A DNA stretch of 64,000 nucleotides, from contig NZ_JABBYJ010000001.1 in assembly GCF_012932565.1 (NCBI RefSeq), positions 310,001 through 374,000 of the forward strand. Reading direction: 5' to 3'. The translations under genes were made by a program, and so were the position numbers. Of this stretch, positions 1-8,804 are shown piece by piece. A model generated the notes under the pieces. The model was not told the origin of the DNA. It made no database searches and saw nothing but the letters and a program-made list of their open reading frames with translations. The stretch comes from Sneathiella limimaris. GTDB taxonomy: Bacteria; Pseudomonadota; Alphaproteobacteria; Sneathiellales; Sneathiellaceae. Position 1 is the first letter of the stretch. The number at the start of each line of letters is the position of its first letter.

Positions 1-297
1 GCATCCGCTCATTCAGATCTGTCTTTCCTCGATCAACTTGCTGTTGGGGATGCTGAGAACCCTCATGCATCAACAACCCTGATCCTGATGGTTGATGGCT
101 TCCAAGGCTCAGAACCCATCACCCTTTCAGGACCCGGGATTGAAGAGAAGGCGATCCTAACTGCCGAACAACTCCCGGGAAACCTGATCCAGAAATTGAA
201 ACGAAACCACCAACTTTTTCCTTGCGGCTTTGATGTGATTTTAGCCGCGTCGCAGGAAATCGCTGGCTTACCCCGCTCTACGAAACTGGAGGCCTGA
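1..297 (+). CDS. phnH: PhnH, C-P lyase core subunit (5'-truncated)
   Basis: The frame is open from the first base and stops at 295-297, so only the C-terminal ~98 residues are present. With PhnG, PhnI and PhnJ, PhnH forms the carbon-phosphorus lyase core complex, which exchanges the adenine of ATP for a phosphonate. The visible end carries the family's C-terminal pattern: an SGPGI segment, a FPCGFDVIL segment and a terminal GLPRSTKLE. The stop is followed two bases later by the phnI start, the usual phnGHIJ order. Seen: frame and C-terminal motif. Inferred: identity from motif plus position directly before an unmistakable phnI-phnJ pair. phnG should lie just left of the window. Confidence 0.9.
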   Translation, partial: ASAHSDLSFLDQLAVGDAENPHASTTLILMVDGFQGSEPITLSGPGIEEKAILTAEQLPGNLIQKLKRNHQLFPCGFDVILAASQEIAGLPRSTKLEA

Positions 298-299
298 AG

Positions 300-1406
300 A
301 TGTATGTCGCTGTAAAAGGTGGTGAAAAAGCGATTGAAAACGCCCATCGCCTACTTGCTGAAAAACGTCGCGGCAATCCAGATGTGCCGGAACTTTCAAC
401 AGATCAAATCGGTGAACAGCTGACGTTGTCAGTTTCCCGCGTGATGGCAGAAGGCTCCCTACATGACCCTGAACTTGCCAGCCTCGCGATCAAGCAGGCA
501 CGTGGTGATCTGATCGAAGCCATTTTTCTGATCCGTGCCTATCGAACGACCCTACCGCGCTTTGGCTATTCTGTGCCTATCAACACACGCGCTATGTTGT
601 TAGAGCGTCGGATCTCCGCCACTTATAAAGATCTGCCAGGTGGACAGATACTGGGTCCTACCTTCGACTATACCCATCGACTGATTGATTTCACACTTGC
701 TGCAAATGGAGAAACCCCGCTTGAAAGCGAAGAAACTGAGCAAACACTGTCAGCCGAAATCCCACGTGTGCTGGATGACCTGTTGCAGCATGAAGAATTA
801 ATCCAGTCTGAACCTCTCTCCTCGACCGAAGATACTGATCCCATCGGTGACATAACTCGCGATGCAGTTTCGTTCCCAGTTGACCGGGATATTCGCCTGC
901 AGACCCTCTCCCGTGCGGATGAGGGATTTCTGCTGTCCCTCGGCTATTCCACACAGCGCGGCTATGCCCGAAACCATGCCTTTGTCGGGGAAATCCGTTA
1001 TGGGCATCTCGCCATTGAGTTCACCCCGGAAGAATTGGGTTTCCCGATCGAACTTGGGGAAATTGATGTAACTGAATGCGAAAATGTAAATCAGTTCAAT
1101 GGGTCCAAGTCAGAGCTACCACAGTTTACGCGCGGCTATGGTCTCACCTTTGGGCAAAATGAAAGGAAAGCCATTTCCATGGCCCTTGTGGATCGAGCCC
1201 TTCGAGACAGAGAACTTGGGGAGGAAATCGTTGCACCTGCTCAGGATGAAGAGTTTGTGCTCGCTCACTCCGACAACATCCAGGCCACCGGGTTTGTGGA
1301 ACATATCAAACTTCCTCATTACGTGGATTTCCAGTCGGAATTGGAGCTGGTTCGCAAACTTCGTGAAGAAATTTTAACTGCCAGACAACAGGAGGCTATG
1401 GAATGA
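300..1406 (+). CDS. phnI: PhnI, C-P lyase core subunit
   Basis: This 368-residue protein matches the usual PhnI length. In E. coli PhnI, with PhnG and PhnH, makes ribose 1-phosphonate 5-triphosphate from ATP and an alkylphosphonate. The N-terminus MYVAVKGGEKAI and the C-terminal stretch around HIKLPHYVDFQSEL are typical of the family. The ATG at 300 follows phnH by two bases with a GGAGG-like element just upstream, and the 3' end overlaps phnJ by four bases (ATGA), implying translational coupling. The protein is cytoplasmic, with no signal peptide or membrane segment. Confidence 0.95.
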   Translation: MYVAVKGGEKAIENAHRLLAEKRRGNPDVPELSTDQIGEQLTLSVSRVMAEGSLHDPELASLAIKQARGDLIEAIFLIRAYRTTLPRFGYSVPINTRAMLLERRISATYKDLPGGQILGPTFDYTHRLIDFTLAANGETPLESEETEQTLSAEIPRVLDDLLQHEELIQSEPLSSTEDTDPIGDITRDAVSFPVDRDIRLQTLSRADEGFLLSLGYSTQRGYARNHAFVGEIRYGHLAIEFTPEELGFPIELGEIDVTECENVNQFNGSKSELPQFTRGYGLTFGQNERKAISMALVDRALRDRELGEEIVAPAQDEEFVLAHSDNIQATGFVEHIKLPHYVDFQSELELVRKLREEILTARQQEAME

Positions 1407-2323
1407 ACGCGCCCGGATATGAGACCGAAATCACTGGCTATAATTTTGCCTATCTGGATGAGCAAACAAAACGCATGATCCGAAGGGCTATTTTGAAAGC
1501 TGTTGCAATCCCTGGCTATCAGGTTCCTTTCGCAGGCCGGGAAATGCCCATGCCTTACGGTTGGGGAACTGGCGGGGTTCAAGTTACGGCAGCTGTCATC
1601 AGTCCAGAAGATTGCTTGAAAGTCATCGATCAAGGGTCTGACGATACCACTAACGCGGTTAGTATCCGCAAATTTTTTGCGAAAACAGCGGCGGTGGAAA
1701 CCACTGAAAACACTGAAGAAGCCTCGATTATCCAGACACGGCATCGGATCCCGGAAACCCCGCTCAAAGAAGATCAGATTTTGGTCTATCAGGTTCCCAT
1801 TCCGGAACCGTTACGATTTTTGGAGCCTCGGGAAACGGAAACCCGCAAAATGCATGCGCTTGAAGAATACGGCCTCATGCATGTCAAACTCTATGAGGAT
1901 ATCGCCCGTCACGGGCATATTGCGACCACCTACGCCTACCCAACACTGGTGAATGGTCGCTACATGATGGATCCATCACCCATTCCGAAATTCGATAATC
2001 CGAAAATGAGCATGATGCCAGCCCTTCAGCTTTTTGGCGCGGGACGGGAAAAACGCATCTACGCCATTCCCCCCTACACAAAAGTTTCCAGCCTCGACTT
2101 CGAGGATCATCCATTTGACATACAAGAGTGGGATAGTGACTGCGCCCTTTGTGGTGCCAGCGACAGCTTCCTTGATGAAATTGTCCTGGATGATGCCGGG
2201 AACCGGATGTTTGTCTGCTCTGACAGCCATTTTTGCGCTGAAAGACAGGAAGCCGGTTTCAAGGGTGAAGCCAATGCTGAAAGCCTATTCTCCTCCATGA
2301 AGGAACATCAAAATGCCGAATAG
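1403..2323 (+). CDS. phnJ: PhnJ, radical-SAM C-P lyase
   Basis: PhnJ is the catalytic subunit that cleaves the C-P bond of 5-phosphoribosyl-1-phosphonate, using a 4Fe-4S cluster, SAM and a cysteine/glycyl radical mechanism. The diagnostic cysteines are intact: C247-X2-C250-X21-C272 for the cluster and C278, five residues further on, for the thiyl radical. This spacing equals the C241/C244/C266/C272 set of the E. coli enzyme. The length (306 residues) is normal for the family. It overlaps phnI by four bases and phnK by eleven, so the core and the ATPase are probably made together. Confidence 0.97.
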   Translation: MNAPGYETEITGYNFAYLDEQTKRMIRRAILKAVAIPGYQVPFAGREMPMPYGWGTGGVQVTAAVISPEDCLKVIDQGSDDTTNAVSIRKFFAKTAAVETTENTEEASIIQTRHRIPETPLKEDQILVYQVPIPEPLRFLEPRETETRKMHALEEYGLMHVKLYEDIARHGHIATTYAYPTLVNGRYMMDPSPIPKFDNPKMSMMPALQLFGAGREKRIYAIPPYTKVSSLDFEDHPFDIQEWDSDCALCGASDSFLDEIVLDDAGNRMFVCSDSHFCAERQEAGFKGEANAESLFSSMKEHQNAE

Positions 2324-3095
2324 TGAAAAGCTTCTATCTGTCCAAAACCTTACCGTTCGCTATGGAGAGCGGATCGGCTGCGAGAAAATATCCTTTGATC
2401 TTTGGCCTGGGGAAGTTCTTGGTATTGTTGGCGAATCTGGCTCTGGTAAATCCACTTTACTGGGCAGTATTTCCGGACGGTTGGCACCCAATGAAGGCGG
2501 CGTTACCTACAACACCCGCATCGACGATCATCGGGACCTTTATCAGGATCTATCAGAACCTGAAAGGCGCCTATTGATGCGTACCGACCTTGCATTCGTT
2601 CATCAGAACCCACGCGATGGGCTTCGAATGAATGTGAGCGCGGGCGCAAATATAGGGGAGCGGCTGATGGCGATCGGGCAACGCCACTACGGCAACATCC
2701 GAAGCACAGCAGAGCAATGGATGGGCAAGATCGAACTCGATCAGATCCGCGTTGATGATCTCCCCTCCACCTTCTCAGGCGGTATGCAGCAGCGTCTGCA
2801 AATTGCCCGGAACCTGGTGACGGCACCGCGTCTTGTTTTCATGGACGAGCCAACCGGTGGCCTGGATGTTTCGGTTCAGGCAAGACTACTGGATCTATTG
2901 CGGGGCCTCGTTCGCGACCTTGGATTATCCGTCGTACTGGTGACTCATGATCTGGCAGTTGCCCGGCTTCTTTCCCATCGGCTGATGGTCATGCAAAAGG
3001 GTCACGTGGTGGAAAGTGGCCTTACTGATCAGGTCCTGGATGATCCACAGCATCCCTATACCCAACTTCTCGTATCCTCAATCCTGCAGACATGA
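2313..3095 (+). CDS. phnK: PhnK, ABC-type ATPase of the C-P lyase complex
   Basis: This 260-residue ABC ATPase has Walker A GESGSGKST near residue 40, signature FSGGMQQRLQ, Walker B LVFMDEPTGGLD and an H-loop in VLVTHDL. Despite its transporter-like fold, PhnK docks on PhnJ in the C-P lyase complex, and no membrane partner is encoded beside it. It overlaps phnJ by eleven bases and phnL by four. A generic oligopeptide-transporter ATPase looks similar, but the position between phnJ and phnL makes PhnK the secure reading. Confidence 0.95.
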   Translation: MPNSEKLLSVQNLTVRYGERIGCEKISFDLWPGEVLGIVGESGSGKSTLLGSISGRLAPNEGGVTYNTRIDDHRDLYQDLSEPERRLLMRTDLAFVHQNPRDGLRMNVSAGANIGERLMAIGQRHYGNIRSTAEQWMGKIELDQIRVDDLPSTFSGGMQQRLQIARNLVTAPRLVFMDEPTGGLDVSVQARLLDLLRGLVRDLGLSVVLVTHDLAVARLLSHRLMVMQKGHVVESGLTDQVLDDPQHPYTQLLVSSILQT

Positions 3096-3808
3096 GCCCC
3101 CAGATGACCGAAATGATCAAGGTTCAAAATGCCTCAAAAGACTTTGTGCTACATACTCAGCAGAGCACTGTCATTCCTGTTTTTCAAAACCTGAACTTCA
3201 TCCTCCGGCAGGGAGATTGCCTTGCTTTAACCGGCCAGTCAGGCGCAGGAAAAAGTACCTTCATGCGGCTTCTCTATGCGAACTACCTCTGCAATAGCGG
3301 AGAAATTCTAGTCCGCCATGAAGGTGAGTGGGTTGATATGGCGAAATCCACCCCTCATACCATCCTGCAGGTTAGAGAGCGGACCATGGGATATGTCAGC
3401 CAGTTCCTTCGCGTTATCCCACGGGTTTCAACGCTTGAAATCGTGGCCGAGCCCTTAATGCTTTTGGGGCATGCCCGTTCAGATGCTGAAGAAACCGCGA
3501 GCACCCTTCTCGAAAAACTAAACATACCCTCGCGGCTCTGGTCTCTATCCCCTTTGACCTTCTCTGGGGGGGAGCAACAAAGGGTCAATATTGCACGCGG
3601 TTTTATCGCTCATCACCCGATCCTCTTGCTCGACGAGCCAACAGCCTCCCTCGATGCAGCGAACCGGGCAGTTGTCCTCTCCCTCATCGAGGATGCGAAA
3701 GCAAGAGGCGTCGCCATTTTGGGAATTTTTCACGACAAGGAAAGCCGCGACGCTGTTTGCACAGGAGAATTTGATGTTACTGACTACCGGAGCGAAGCTT
3801 ATGTCTGA
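3092..3808 (+). CDS. phnL: PhnL, ABC-type ATPase of the phosphonate operon
   Basis: This 238-residue ABC ATPase has Walker A GQSGAGKST, signature FSGGEQQRVN, Walker B LLLDEPTASLD and a terminal FHDKE H-loop. PhnL is required for phosphonate breakdown in E. coli and associates with the C-P lyase/PhnK assembly rather than with a permease. The ATG at 3092 overlaps the phnK stop (ATGA); a second in-frame ATG four codons later (3104) is an alternative start. The 3' end overlaps the phnM start by eight bases. Confidence 0.94.
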   Translation: MSPQMTEMIKVQNASKDFVLHTQQSTVIPVFQNLNFILRQGDCLALTGQSGAGKSTFMRLLYANYLCNSGEILVRHEGEWVDMAKSTPHTILQVRERTMGYVSQFLRVIPRVSTLEIVAEPLMLLGHARSDAEETASTLLEKLNIPSRLWSLSPLTFSGGEQQRVNIARGFIAHHPILLLDEPTASLDAANRAVVLSLIEDAKARGVAILGIFHDKESRDAVCTGEFDVTDYRSEAYV

Positions 3809-4943
3809 GCAAATCCTCACTAATGCCCGGATCGTAACGGCGGATGAGGTTTTTCAGGGAACCCTGTGTATAAGGGACGGCAAAATTCATGACATGTCGG
3901 CAGGGAATTCCACCCTCCCCAGCGCGATTAGCATGGAAAGGGATTATTTGATGCCAGGTCTTGTCGAGTTACATACCGACAATCTGGACAAGCACATGAC
4001 ACCCCGTCCAAAAACTAACTGGCCCGCTATTGCCGCGGTTGTTGCCCACGATAATCAAGTCGCCAGTGCCGGTATAACAACCGTTTTTGATGCCATTGCC
4101 ATCGGCGATGTATCGGAAGGAAGCGCTCGGATCACCCGCTTGCAGGAAAGTGTGAAAGGTCTCAAACAGGCCAAGCATGATAATCTGTTAAAAGCAGATC
4201 ATCTGCTGCATCTACGGTGTGAGGTCAGTTATTCTGAGATGATCCCCGCACTTGAGGCTTTTGATCAGAACCCCTTGGTCAAAATGCTCTCCATAATGGA
4301 TCACACGCCCGGTCAACGGCAATTTGTCAGCATGGATGCTTACTACACCTACTATCAAGGCAAATTTGGTCTCTCCAATTCGGAAATGGAGGACTTCATC
4401 GCCAATCGACGGGAAGATCAAAAGCGCTTTAGCTCAACTCACAGAAAATTTGCAGTCAGTTTTGCACGGGATCGCAAACTGGCCCTTGCCAGTCATGATG
4501 ACGCGACCCGTGAACATGTAACCGAAGCGGTTCTTGACGGGATGACCGTTGCTGAATTTCCAACAACACTGGAAGCTGCCAAAGCCTCTCACGAGGCAGG
4601 GCTTGGGGTTATGATGGGCGGACCGAACCTGGTTAGGGGCGGATCTCACTCCGGGAATATTGCCGCCGGCAAATTAGCCAAAAGCGGCTACCTCGATATC
4701 ATCTCCAGCGATTATGTTCCACACAGCGCCCTGCATGGTGCCATGCTACTTTTCGACGATGTGGACGGCTACGATCTTCCAAAAGCAATTCGCACAGTCT
4801 CAAAAACACCGGCGGAATGTGTTGGGCTGACCGATCGTGGTGAAATCGCAATAGATAAACGGGCTGACCTGATCAGGGTTCATCATTCTCCGCATCATCC
4901 GGTTATTCGCTCTGTCTGGCGCGAAGGGCAAAGGGTTTCCTGA
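3801..4943 (+). CDS. phnM: PhnM, 5-phosphoribosyl-1-triphosphonate diphosphohydrolase
   Basis: PhnM removes pyrophosphate from ribose-1-phosphonate 5-triphosphate to give the PhnJ substrate. The frame is open further upstream, but the ATG at 3801 gives 380 residues, close to the family norm, and starts within the last codons of phnL. Metal-site motifs of the amidohydrolase fold are present: LVELHTDNLDKH near residue 54, VVAHDNQ, MDHTPGQRQF and a late SHDDAT. The stop overlaps the phnN ATG by one base. The upstream extension (from 3591) lies wholly inside phnL and is rejected. Confidence 0.94.
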   Translation: MSEQILTNARIVTADEVFQGTLCIRDGKIHDMSAGNSTLPSAISMERDYLMPGLVELHTDNLDKHMTPRPKTNWPAIAAVVAHDNQVASAGITTVFDAIAIGDVSEGSARITRLQESVKGLKQAKHDNLLKADHLLHLRCEVSYSEMIPALEAFDQNPLVKMLSIMDHTPGQRQFVSMDAYYTYYQGKFGLSNSEMEDFIANRREDQKRFSSTHRKFAVSFARDRKLALASHDDATREHVTEAVLDGMTVAEFPTTLEAAKASHEAGLGVMMGGPNLVRGGSHSGNIAAGKLAKSGYLDIISSDYVPHSALHGAMLLFDDVDGYDLPKAIRTVSKTPAECVGLTDRGEIAIDKRADLIRVHHSPHHPVIRSVWREGQRVS

Positions 4944-5530
4944 TGGCGCATGGTCTTATGCTCGTGGTTGGCCCGAGTGGAGTTGGCAAGGATAGTATTC
5001 TGGATGGAACCCGAACAGCGTTAATAGGGAATGAGCATGTCCTGTTCCCTAGACGGTTTATTACGCGCCCAGGCAATGCCGGTGGGGAGAACCATATCCC
5101 AATCTCAGTTGAAGAATTTCAAACGAAACTGGGTAAAGGAGAATTTTGCCTCTCCTGGCAGGCGCATGGATTATCCTATGGTATTCCAGATAAGGTCTCT
5201 GACCTTAGCCGAACCCGAACAGTTATCGTTAATGGATCGCGCTCCGTTCTCGATGAGGCCAGAGGGAAATTTAAAAATCTGATCATAGTTCAAGTAACCG
5301 CTAACGAGCAGAGCCTAAGAGCCCGGCTTCGTCAAAGAGGGCGGGAAGCAGAAGCTGACATTGAAAAACGGATTGAGCGGAACAAAGCCTTCGCGTTAAA
5401 AGGCTCTGATATCGTTACAATAGATAACAGCGGCCCACTTGATCAGGCTATCAGCCAGTTAAAGTATCTGGCATTGACGATCGGGACGGGACGGCCGCAC
5501 CCTGAAGCCCATAACGCTGAACCAGCTTAA
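4943..5530 (+). CDS. phnN: PhnN, ribose 1,5-bisphosphate phosphokinase
   Basis: PhnN phosphorylates ribose 1,5-bisphosphate to PRPP, returning the sugar skeleton after C-P cleavage. The 195-residue protein is guanylate-kinase-like, with Walker A VGPSGVGKDS at residues 8-17 and basic lid residues in RLRQRGREAEADIEKR. It is the last gene of the plus-strand phn operon. Its final 80 bases overlap, antisense, the end of the DUF1045 gene on the other strand, so there is no intergenic space for a conventional terminator. Confidence 0.93.
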   Translation: MAHGLMLVVGPSGVGKDSILDGTRTALIGNEHVLFPRRFITRPGNAGGENHIPISVEEFQTKLGKGEFCLSWQAHGLSYGIPDKVSDLSRTRTVIVNGSRSVLDEARGKFKNLIIVQVTANEQSLRARLRQRGREAEADIEKRIERNKAFALKGSDIVTIDNSGPLDQAISQLKYLALTIGTGRPHPEAHNAEPA

Positions 5531-6194
5531 ATGGCAATCCCCCACCCGGATCTCCAAACAGGCAAACTTCCCTAATTACAAAAGGGTCCTGCAAAATAGC
5601 GGCGAACCATTTCGCTACCAAGTTTTCCATCGCAGGCTGTTTCCGTTCCGGCACCTCTCCCGTTAGGGTCAGATGAAACCGAAATTCATCCAGCACGTAA
5701 GGATATCCCCAATCCTGCAGATGCTGTTCCTGCCGGGGCGACAGATCTACCTGACGGCGGCGCTCCAACTCATAGGATGCTAAAGGTGCGCGAAACGGTT
5801 CAAGTTCCTTCACACAATAAAACGCGAGCGCGGAAAGATCTTCTGAAACCTCCCCCGGAACCAGGGCAGTAAAATTCTTGAATTGCCGGAGTTTTAGGGG
5901 AGCTGTCGTAACCGGTCCGGTTGACGTTGCAAATCGCTCCAGCACAGTTTCTAAATCTGCTTGCGATACCCCCGGCTTTAGCCGAAATGGGGCTTTTAAG
6001 GTTCCGTGAAACCCGTACCGCTTTGGACTGACTATATAGTTTTTGAACTCTTCTTCAGAAATCTCAACAGAATGTGGTGTCTCCAGACATTCACCCGTTT
6101 CCGGATCACGCCCCAGCCACCCATTGCCAAGCCGCGCGAGCAAACTGCCTCGTTCTGGCGCGTAATAGAGGGCATATCTTTCAAAATCCGTCAT
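5451..6194 (-). CDS. DUF1045 family 2H-phosphoesterase-like phosphonate protein
   Basis: This 247-residue protein belongs to the DUF1045 group often found in phosphonate operons. Two 2H-type motifs are visible: HGT at H63 (in GFHGTLKAPF) and HLT at H174 (in FRFHLTLTGE). These are the paired HxT/S signatures of the 2H phosphoesterase superfamily, whose members act on cyclic phosphates and RNA ends. A role in hydrolysing a cyclic ribose phosphate made by C-P lyase is plausible but is inference; E. coli uses PhnP for that step. It is the last gene of the phnCDE unit, nine bases after the acetyltransferase, and overlaps phnN by 80 bases. Confidence 0.85.
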   Translation of the reverse strand: MTDFERYALYYAPERGSLLARLGNGWLGRDPETGECLETPHSVEISEEEFKNYIVSPKRYGFHGTLKAPFRLKPGVSQADLETVLERFATSTGPVTTAPLKLRQFKNFTALVPGEVSEDLSALAFYCVKELEPFRAPLASYELERRRQVDLSPRQEQHLQDWGYPYVLDEFRFHLTLTGEVPERKQPAMENLVAKWFAAILQDPFVIREVCLFGDPGGGLPFKLVQRYGLQGAAVPSRSSMPDTLTG

Positions 6195-6203
6195 ATCAGC
6201 ACC

Positions 6204-6845
6204 CTATTCCGGATCGTATTTTAAACAAAACTCCCGCACATCCATTGATCGAAAATCGGTTAGTCGCTCGGTTAATTGCTCATGGCTCCAATCCCACCAG
6301 GCCACCCGCTTCAGAGCCGCCTGCAAGGGTTTCTCAAACCGATCTCTCAGCTTGGTTGCTGGTAGCCCGGTCATAATGGCATATTCAGGGACATCTTTTG
6401 TGACAACGGCACAAGAGCCGACGACAGCCCCGGTTCCGATTGTAACACCGCCCTGAACAACCACACCATGGCCAATCCAGACGTCATGCCCAACCGTCAC
6501 ACGCGAAGAGCGCCGCCAATCGAAAAAATCATCATCATCAGGCCCCATTCCATATGCGGCGGAGCGATACTGAAAATGGTGCATGCTGGCCCGTTCCATC
6601 GGATGCTGACCCGGGTTCAGCCGGGTGTGGGCCGCGATATTAACGAATTTTCCAATCTCGGAATAGATGATGTCAGAGTCATTCACCACATAGGAATAGT
6701 CATCCATTGTGGTTTCGATAACCTTAGTTCTGGCACCGACCTCTGTCCATTTCCCAAAGAAAGAGGAATGAACCTCTGCACTTGGATCAAACGTTGGTTG
6801 CTCAGAAAGACGTTTTATCGGATGGGATACTTGCTCTGCGATCAT
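6204..6845 (-). CDS. Hexapeptide-repeat acetyltransferase of the phosphonate operon (PhnO-type role possible)
   Basis: This 213-residue left-handed beta-helix acyltransferase resembles chloramphenicol/virginiamycin acetyltransferases and the transferase family seen in phn operons. Hexapeptide repeats are clear in VGHDVWIGHGVVVQ and in VTIGTGAVVGS; the histidine of WIGHG is a likely catalytic base. A longer open frame reaches 6971 but lies inside phnE; the ATG at 6845, eight bases after the phnE stop, is the sensible start. In E. coli the unrelated PhnO acetylates aminophosphonates, so this protein could do the same job by a different fold. That role is inference from position. Confidence 0.85.
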   Translation of the reverse strand: MIAEQVSHPIKRLSEQPTFDPSAEVHSSFFGKWTEVGARTKVIETTMDDYSYVVNDSDIIYSEIGKFVNIAAHTRLNPGQHPMERASMHHFQYRSAAYGMGPDDDDFFDWRRSSRVTVGHDVWIGHGVVVQGGVTIGTGAVVGSCAVVTKDVPEYAIMTGLPATKLRDRFEKPLQAALKRVAWWDWSHEQLTERLTDFRSMDVREFCLKYDPE

Positions 6846-6853
6846 CTTAAACC

Positions 6854-7666
6854 TCAAGTCACCAATTTCCGAAGGCGTTGGGATGCCATATCCAGCAAAC
6901 TGACACTGATAATCACGATGATCATCACAGCAGCCGTTTCGGCGTAATAAAAGCCCCGGATATATTCCCACAGCACCATGCCAACGCCGCCAGCGCCAAC
7001 AATACCAAGGACTGTTGCTGACCGGACGTTGCTCTCAAATCGGTAAAGGGAATAGGAGATCCAAAGTGGCAGCACCTGCGGGATGACCCCAAAGATCACT
7101 TCCTGCAACGCGTTGGCGCCTGTTGCGCGAATCCCTTCGACGGGCTGCGGATCAATCGCCTCAACCGCCTCAGAGAATAACTTCGCCAAAACACCTGTTG
7201 TGTGGATCCAGAGGGCAAGCACACCCGCAAACGGCCCGAGCCCAACGGCAACCACAAACAGCATTGCGAAAACCATTTCATTGATCGCGCGAAAGGCATC
7301 CATTACCCGGCGAACCGGCTGATAAATCCAAACCGGCACAATATTTTCAGAACACAAAATCCCTAGCGGAATGGAACAGACAATCGAAAGGGCTGTTCCC
7401 CACAGCGCAATCTGGATTGTGACCCACATTTCCCGCACATACATTTTCCATTCGAGGAAATTAGGTGGGAAAAAGCCTCTGGCAAACTCGACCATATTTT
7501 CAGAGTTGCTGACCAGGTCACCAGGGCGCATGTCTGCCCCTTCCCAGGAGATCATCAGCAAGATTGCGATGGTTGCCCACATGATCAAAGACCCGACAGA
7601 CCGTTTCAGATCGCGGGTAGGAAGTTCAAGTGTTGGTGGTGTTGGGGATGTCTCGACGCTACTCAT
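6854..7666 (-). CDS. phnE: PhnE, phosphonate ABC transporter permease
   Basis: This 270-residue integral membrane protein has about six hydrophobic segments, the first around residues 28-44. The cytoplasmic EAA-type loop lies in the [18 protein letters not shown] region, typical of PhnE permeases. With PhnC and PhnD it forms the phosphonate importer. A single permease is encoded, so it probably acts as a homodimer. It is separated from phnD by 67 bases holding a GC-rich hairpin, and is followed after eight bases by the acetyltransferase. Confidence 0.94.
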   Translation of the reverse strand: MSSVETSPTPPTLELPTRDLKRSVGSLIMWATIAILLMISWEGADMRPGDLVSNSENMVEFARGFFPPNFLEWKMYVREMWVTIQIALWGTALSIVCSIPLGILCSENIVPVWIYQPVRRVMDAFRAINEMVFAMLFVVAVGLGPFAGVLALWIHTTGVLAKLFSEAVEAIDPQPVEGIRATGANALQEVIFGVIPQVLPLWISYSLYRFESNVRSATVLGIVGAGGVGMVLWEYIRGFYYAETAAVMIIVIISVSLLDMASQRLRKLVT

Positions 7667-7690
7667 CTCAAAAGCTCCGCTTTATAAAAA

Positions 7691-7715
7691 GGCGCCCGGA
7701 TCATGTCCGGACGCC
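7691..7715 (-). terminator. Intercistronic hairpin between phnD and phnE
   Basis: Arms GGCGCCCGGA and TCCGGACGCC pair over ten positions with one mismatch around a five-base TCATG loop. It lies after the phnD stop and before phnE. Such hairpins commonly stabilise the upstream mRNA or cause partial termination, so that the binding protein is made in excess of the permease. No long T-run follows on the minus strand, so full termination is unlikely. Confidence 0.6.
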
Positions 7716-7733
7716 TAAGACAGTTTGATTGGC

Positions 7734-8750
7734 TTATTTGTGAGACGCCAGAATTGCCAGGTCGCTCAACTTCTTATTAATAGCTTCCAGCATTGGTTTC
7801 TTATCAGTTTCACCAATTTCAGCATTGCTTTCGATTTTCAGCTTGTTCTTGAACAGAGCCAACTGACGAACTGGGTAAAGCTGAGTGTTGTTGCTTTCCA
7901 TAAACAGACCCTGACCATCTGAAATACCAGACAGGACTTTACGGGCGCCAGCGACATCACCGATACGGCCATAACCAAGGAAGAAGGCTTTAATCTGGGA
8001 TTTCAGCTCTTTGGACAGATCTTTGCGGTAGACCATTGGATCAGATGGGATCAGTGGTGATGTCCAGATAACCTTGATTTTTGCTGCTGCTTCTGGCGCT
8101 TTAAGCTTAGAGCGACCGATCTGCTCTGAGTTATTTGCAGCCACATCAACCTGTTTGTTGGCAGTTGCCATCAGGTTTGTTTCGTGGTTCGCATTGCGAA
8201 CAGTTTTGAAGCATTCTTTTGGATCAACATTGTTCTGGGCAAAGACATAGTAGCTAGGAACCAGGAAACCGGATGTTGAGTTTGGATCACCGATACCAAA
8301 GTTCAGTGACTTGTCACACTTGAAGATATCTTTAAGGCTGTTGATGTCTTTGTTCGCAACGTTGGTGATGATGTGAGAGTAATATCCCTGACTTCCGTCT
8401 GCTTTGGATGTCTGGACAAAAACTTCACCGCCTGACCGGTCTACAGCTTCAATCGCTGATTTGTTACCAAACCATGCCAGGTGAACCTTACCAAACCGCA
8501 TGGCTTCAATAACACCAGCATAATCAGGTGCGAAGAAAGCTTTAACCTTCTTACCCAGTGTTTTTTCCATGTCTGACATTAGTGGCAGCCACTGCTCTTT
8601 CAGGTTAGATGTGGATTCAGTAGAAATAATGCCGAAAACGATCTCCTGTGGGTCACCTTCCAGTGGCTTGAAAGTCATTTCAGCTTTTGCGACACCGCCC
8701 ACCATCAGGCTGGTTGCGATCGCAGCAGATGCGATAAGTTTACGGATCAT
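7734..8750 (-). CDS. phnD: PhnD, phosphonate-binding periplasmic protein
   Basis: This 338-residue protein has a clear Sec signal peptide; cleavage is expected after the AKA at residues 21-23. The mature part shows the PhnD/TauA-like fold with EIVFGIISTES near its start and FFAPDYAGVIEAMRFGKVHLAWFG, typical of PhnD. It captures phosphonates in the periplasm for PhnC/PhnE. It is the second gene of the phnCDE unit, 54 bases after phnC, with a GGAG-type site before the ATG. Confidence 0.95.
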   Translation of the reverse strand: MIRKLIASAAIATSLMVGGVAKAEMTFKPLEGDPQEIVFGIISTESTSNLKEQWLPLMSDMEKTLGKKVKAFFAPDYAGVIEAMRFGKVHLAWFGNKSAIEAVDRSGGEVFVQTSKADGSQGYYSHIITNVANKDINSLKDIFKCDKSLNFGIGDPNSTSGFLVPSYYVFAQNNVDPKECFKTVRNANHETNLMATANKQVDVAANNSEQIGRSKLKAPEAAAKIKVIWTSPLIPSDPMVYRKDLSKELKSQIKAFFLGYGRIGDVAGARKVLSGISDGQGLFMESNNTQLYPVRQLALFKNKLKIESNAEIGETDKKPMLEAINKKLSDLAILASHK

Positions 8751-8804
8751 AAGATAGTCTCCTTAAGGTTTTTTGGGTATTTGGGTTTTGGGTATTCGAC
8801 TGGT

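Noticed and set aside
3591-3800. N-terminal extension of phnM
   Set aside because: It lies inside phnL; the ATG at 3801 gives the normal PhnM length and start.
6846-6971. N-terminal extension of the hexapeptide acetyltransferase
   Set aside because: It overlaps the phnE coding end and reads as non-homologous, basic sequence; ATG 6845 is properly placed.
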